Assembly: GCA_030626465.1 (NCBI GenBank)
Contig: DAOUOU010000046.1
Location: forward strand, 1-16,178
DNA length: 16,178 nucleotides
Source: Bacteroidales bacterium
Lineage (GTDB): Bacteria > Bacteroidota > Bacteroidia > Bacteroidales > UBA10428
Reading direction: 5' to 3'
Position numbers and translations under genes: made by a program. This document shows, in pieces, positions 15,344-16,178 of the stretch (the first letter of the stretch is position 1; each line of letters begins with the position of its first letter). The notes under the pieces are model-generated. The model was not told the DNA's origin, searched no databases, and saw only the letters and a list, made by a program, of their open reading frames with translations.

Positions 15344-15898
15344 CTATGTTTTGATTGCTGATGATTCAGTTTCTTTTTCATCGATTTCACGAAGATAATT
15401 AGTTAATAGTTCTTGGCTTAATCTAGTCACTGCAACACGCCCTGATCTGGTAAATTGTTTCACTCCATAAGCAGATAATTGTTCAAAAAGCTCCTGGGTC
15501 TCTATTTTATGACCAGTTTTTTCAATAACTGTATACTCTGGCGTAACCTCAAGGATACGGGCATTATGCTTACGAATTATTTGTTCAAGGCTGTTACTTT
15601 GAAGAAGCTCCACTGTTGGTACCTTGTACAGTGCAATTTCCTGGTGTACAATTTCACTGTCCGGATGATAAAAAGCTTTTAATACTTCAACTTGTTTCTC
15701 AATCTGTTTGACAACTTTCTCAACTTTTTCCCTGGTTTCGTTTACAACAATAGTGAATTTATGAATACCCTGGATAGCAGATTGAGAAACCGTAAGAGTT
15801 TCAATATTCACCTGTCGACGCGTAAAGATTATGGTTATACGGTTAAGTAAACCAATATGGTGTTCTGAAAAAGCCGTTATTGTGTATGTATCTTTCAT
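15344..15898 (-). CDS. ilvN: Acetolactate synthase small (regulatory) subunit
   Basis: Activates the IlvB catalytic subunit and confers feedback inhibition by valine. The 184 residues have an N-terminal ACT domain (about 4-77) with YTITAFSEHHIGLLNRITIIFTRR and NIETLTVSQS, and a C-terminal small-subunit domain (about 85-160) that binds and stimulates the catalytic subunit. The N-terminal ACT segment has His13-His14-Ile-Gly-Leu where many family members have N-x-x-G-V-L; the conserved Gly16 is kept, but the usual Asn at the effector site appears replaced by His, which may alter valine binding. A short charged tail (EIDEKETESSAIKT) follows. It starts 17 bases after the ilvB stop and precedes ilvC by 26 bases. 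Confidence 0.95.
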   Translation of the reverse strand: MKDTYTITAFSEHHIGLLNRITIIFTRRQVNIETLTVSQSAIQGIHKFTIVVNETREKVEKVVKQIEKQVEVLKAFYHPDSEIVHQEIALYKVPTVELLQSNSLEQIIRKHNARILEVTPEYTVIEKTGHKIETQELFEQLSAYGVKQFTRSGRVAVTRLSQELLTNYLREIDEKETESSAIKT

Positions 15899-15915
15899 TG
15901 TAGTCGGAATTATGA

Positions 15916-16178
15916 TTATTTCTTGGATTCTAAAATTACATCTGATACGGAAGCGCCTGAAGTAACCATCGGAAAAACATTATTCTCTTTTTCGATTGAT
16001 ACTTCCAGCAGGAACGCACCTTTGTGGTTCAGCATTTCTTCGATACCAGCATCAAGTTCAGGTCTGTCCAGTACATTTTTCCCCTTAATACCAAAACCTC
16101 TGGCTACCTGAATAAAATCCGGGTTCATTAAATAGGTTTCTGAATATCGTTTATCGAAAAACATTTCTTGCCACTGAC
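15916..16178 (-). CDS. ilvB: Acetolactate synthase large subunit, C-terminal end (5' part outside window)
   Basis: Only the last about 87 codons are visible; the frame stays open to the end of the window (QWQE before the internal Met at 16164), so the gene continues beyond it. IlvB is the thiamine-diphosphate and FAD enzyme that condenses two pyruvates, or pyruvate and 2-ketobutyrate. The visible piece has QWQEMFFDKRYSETY, a typical C-terminal segment of the family, then PDFIQVARGFGIKG, and FLLEVSIEKENNVFPMVTSGASVSDVIL, the conserved C-terminal strand and loop ending VFPMVPxGA in relatives. It is the first visible gene of the ilvBNC operon. Confidence 0.95.
   Translation of the reverse strand, partial: QWQEMFFDKRYSETYLMNPDFIQVARGFGIKGKNVLDRPELDAGIEEMLNHKGAFLLEVSIEKENNVFPMVTSGASVSDVILESKK

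Noticed and set aside
1..16178. CRISPR array, insertion sequence with transposase, prophage or toxin-antitoxin pair
   Set aside because: No regularly spaced repeats, transposase motifs or phage genes are present, and the lone ATPase has no adjacent small partner gene.

Overview
The window looks like a chromosomal segment from an anaerobic or facultatively anaerobic member of the Bacteroidota (class Bacteroidia). The evidence is a pyruvate:ferredoxin oxidoreductase gene, AT-rich spacers largely without Shine-Dalgarno sites, an exact match to the Bacteroidota promoter pattern (TTTG about 20 bases before TAnnTTTG), a ComEC without a metal-binding C-terminal domain, and a 348-residue IlvC of the type I associate with this phylum. 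No ribosomal RNA or other phylogenetic marker is present, so a finer placement is not supported.

Layout. Positions 1-3476 (+ strand) hold the 3' two thirds of nifJ, a probable terminator, and the tightly packed pair ruvX-def. Positions 3477-5428 are the only accessory-looking part. They contain a GC-rich repeat block, two perfect hairpins, one AT-rich AAA/DUF4143 ATPase gene (- strand) with its own consensus promoter and flanked by inverted copies of GTTGTACACnnGCT, and a second palindrome-rich repeat block. Positions 5429-6442 (- strand) encode a dihydroorotate-dehydrogenase-like flavoprotein that lacks the usual catalytic cysteine. Positions 6636-8768 (+) encode ComEC. Positions 8933-11731 (+) encode the potassium uptake pair trkA-trkH. 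From 11736 to the end everything is on the - strand: a threonylcarbamoyl-AMP synthase, a secreted YD-repeat-like protein of unknown function, a rhomboid protease, and the branched-chain amino acid operon ilvB(partial)-ilvN-ilvC ending in a strong intrinsic terminator.

How the genes work together. NifJ links pyruvate to acetyl-CoA and reduced ferredoxin, and the DHOD-like flavoprotein may be a redox partner, although the accessory segment now lies between them. RuvX and Def are housekeeping RNA and protein maturation enzymes. TrkA and TrkH form one potassium transporter. IlvB, IlvN and IlvC carry out the first two steps of valine and isoleucine synthesis.

Most of the window is ordinary conserved core genome. 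I did not find a convincing new multi-gene system. The segment most worth a second look is 3590-5345: a single self-contained ATPase gene inside an inverted-repeat frame, bordered by structured, GC-rich, probably multicopy DNA.
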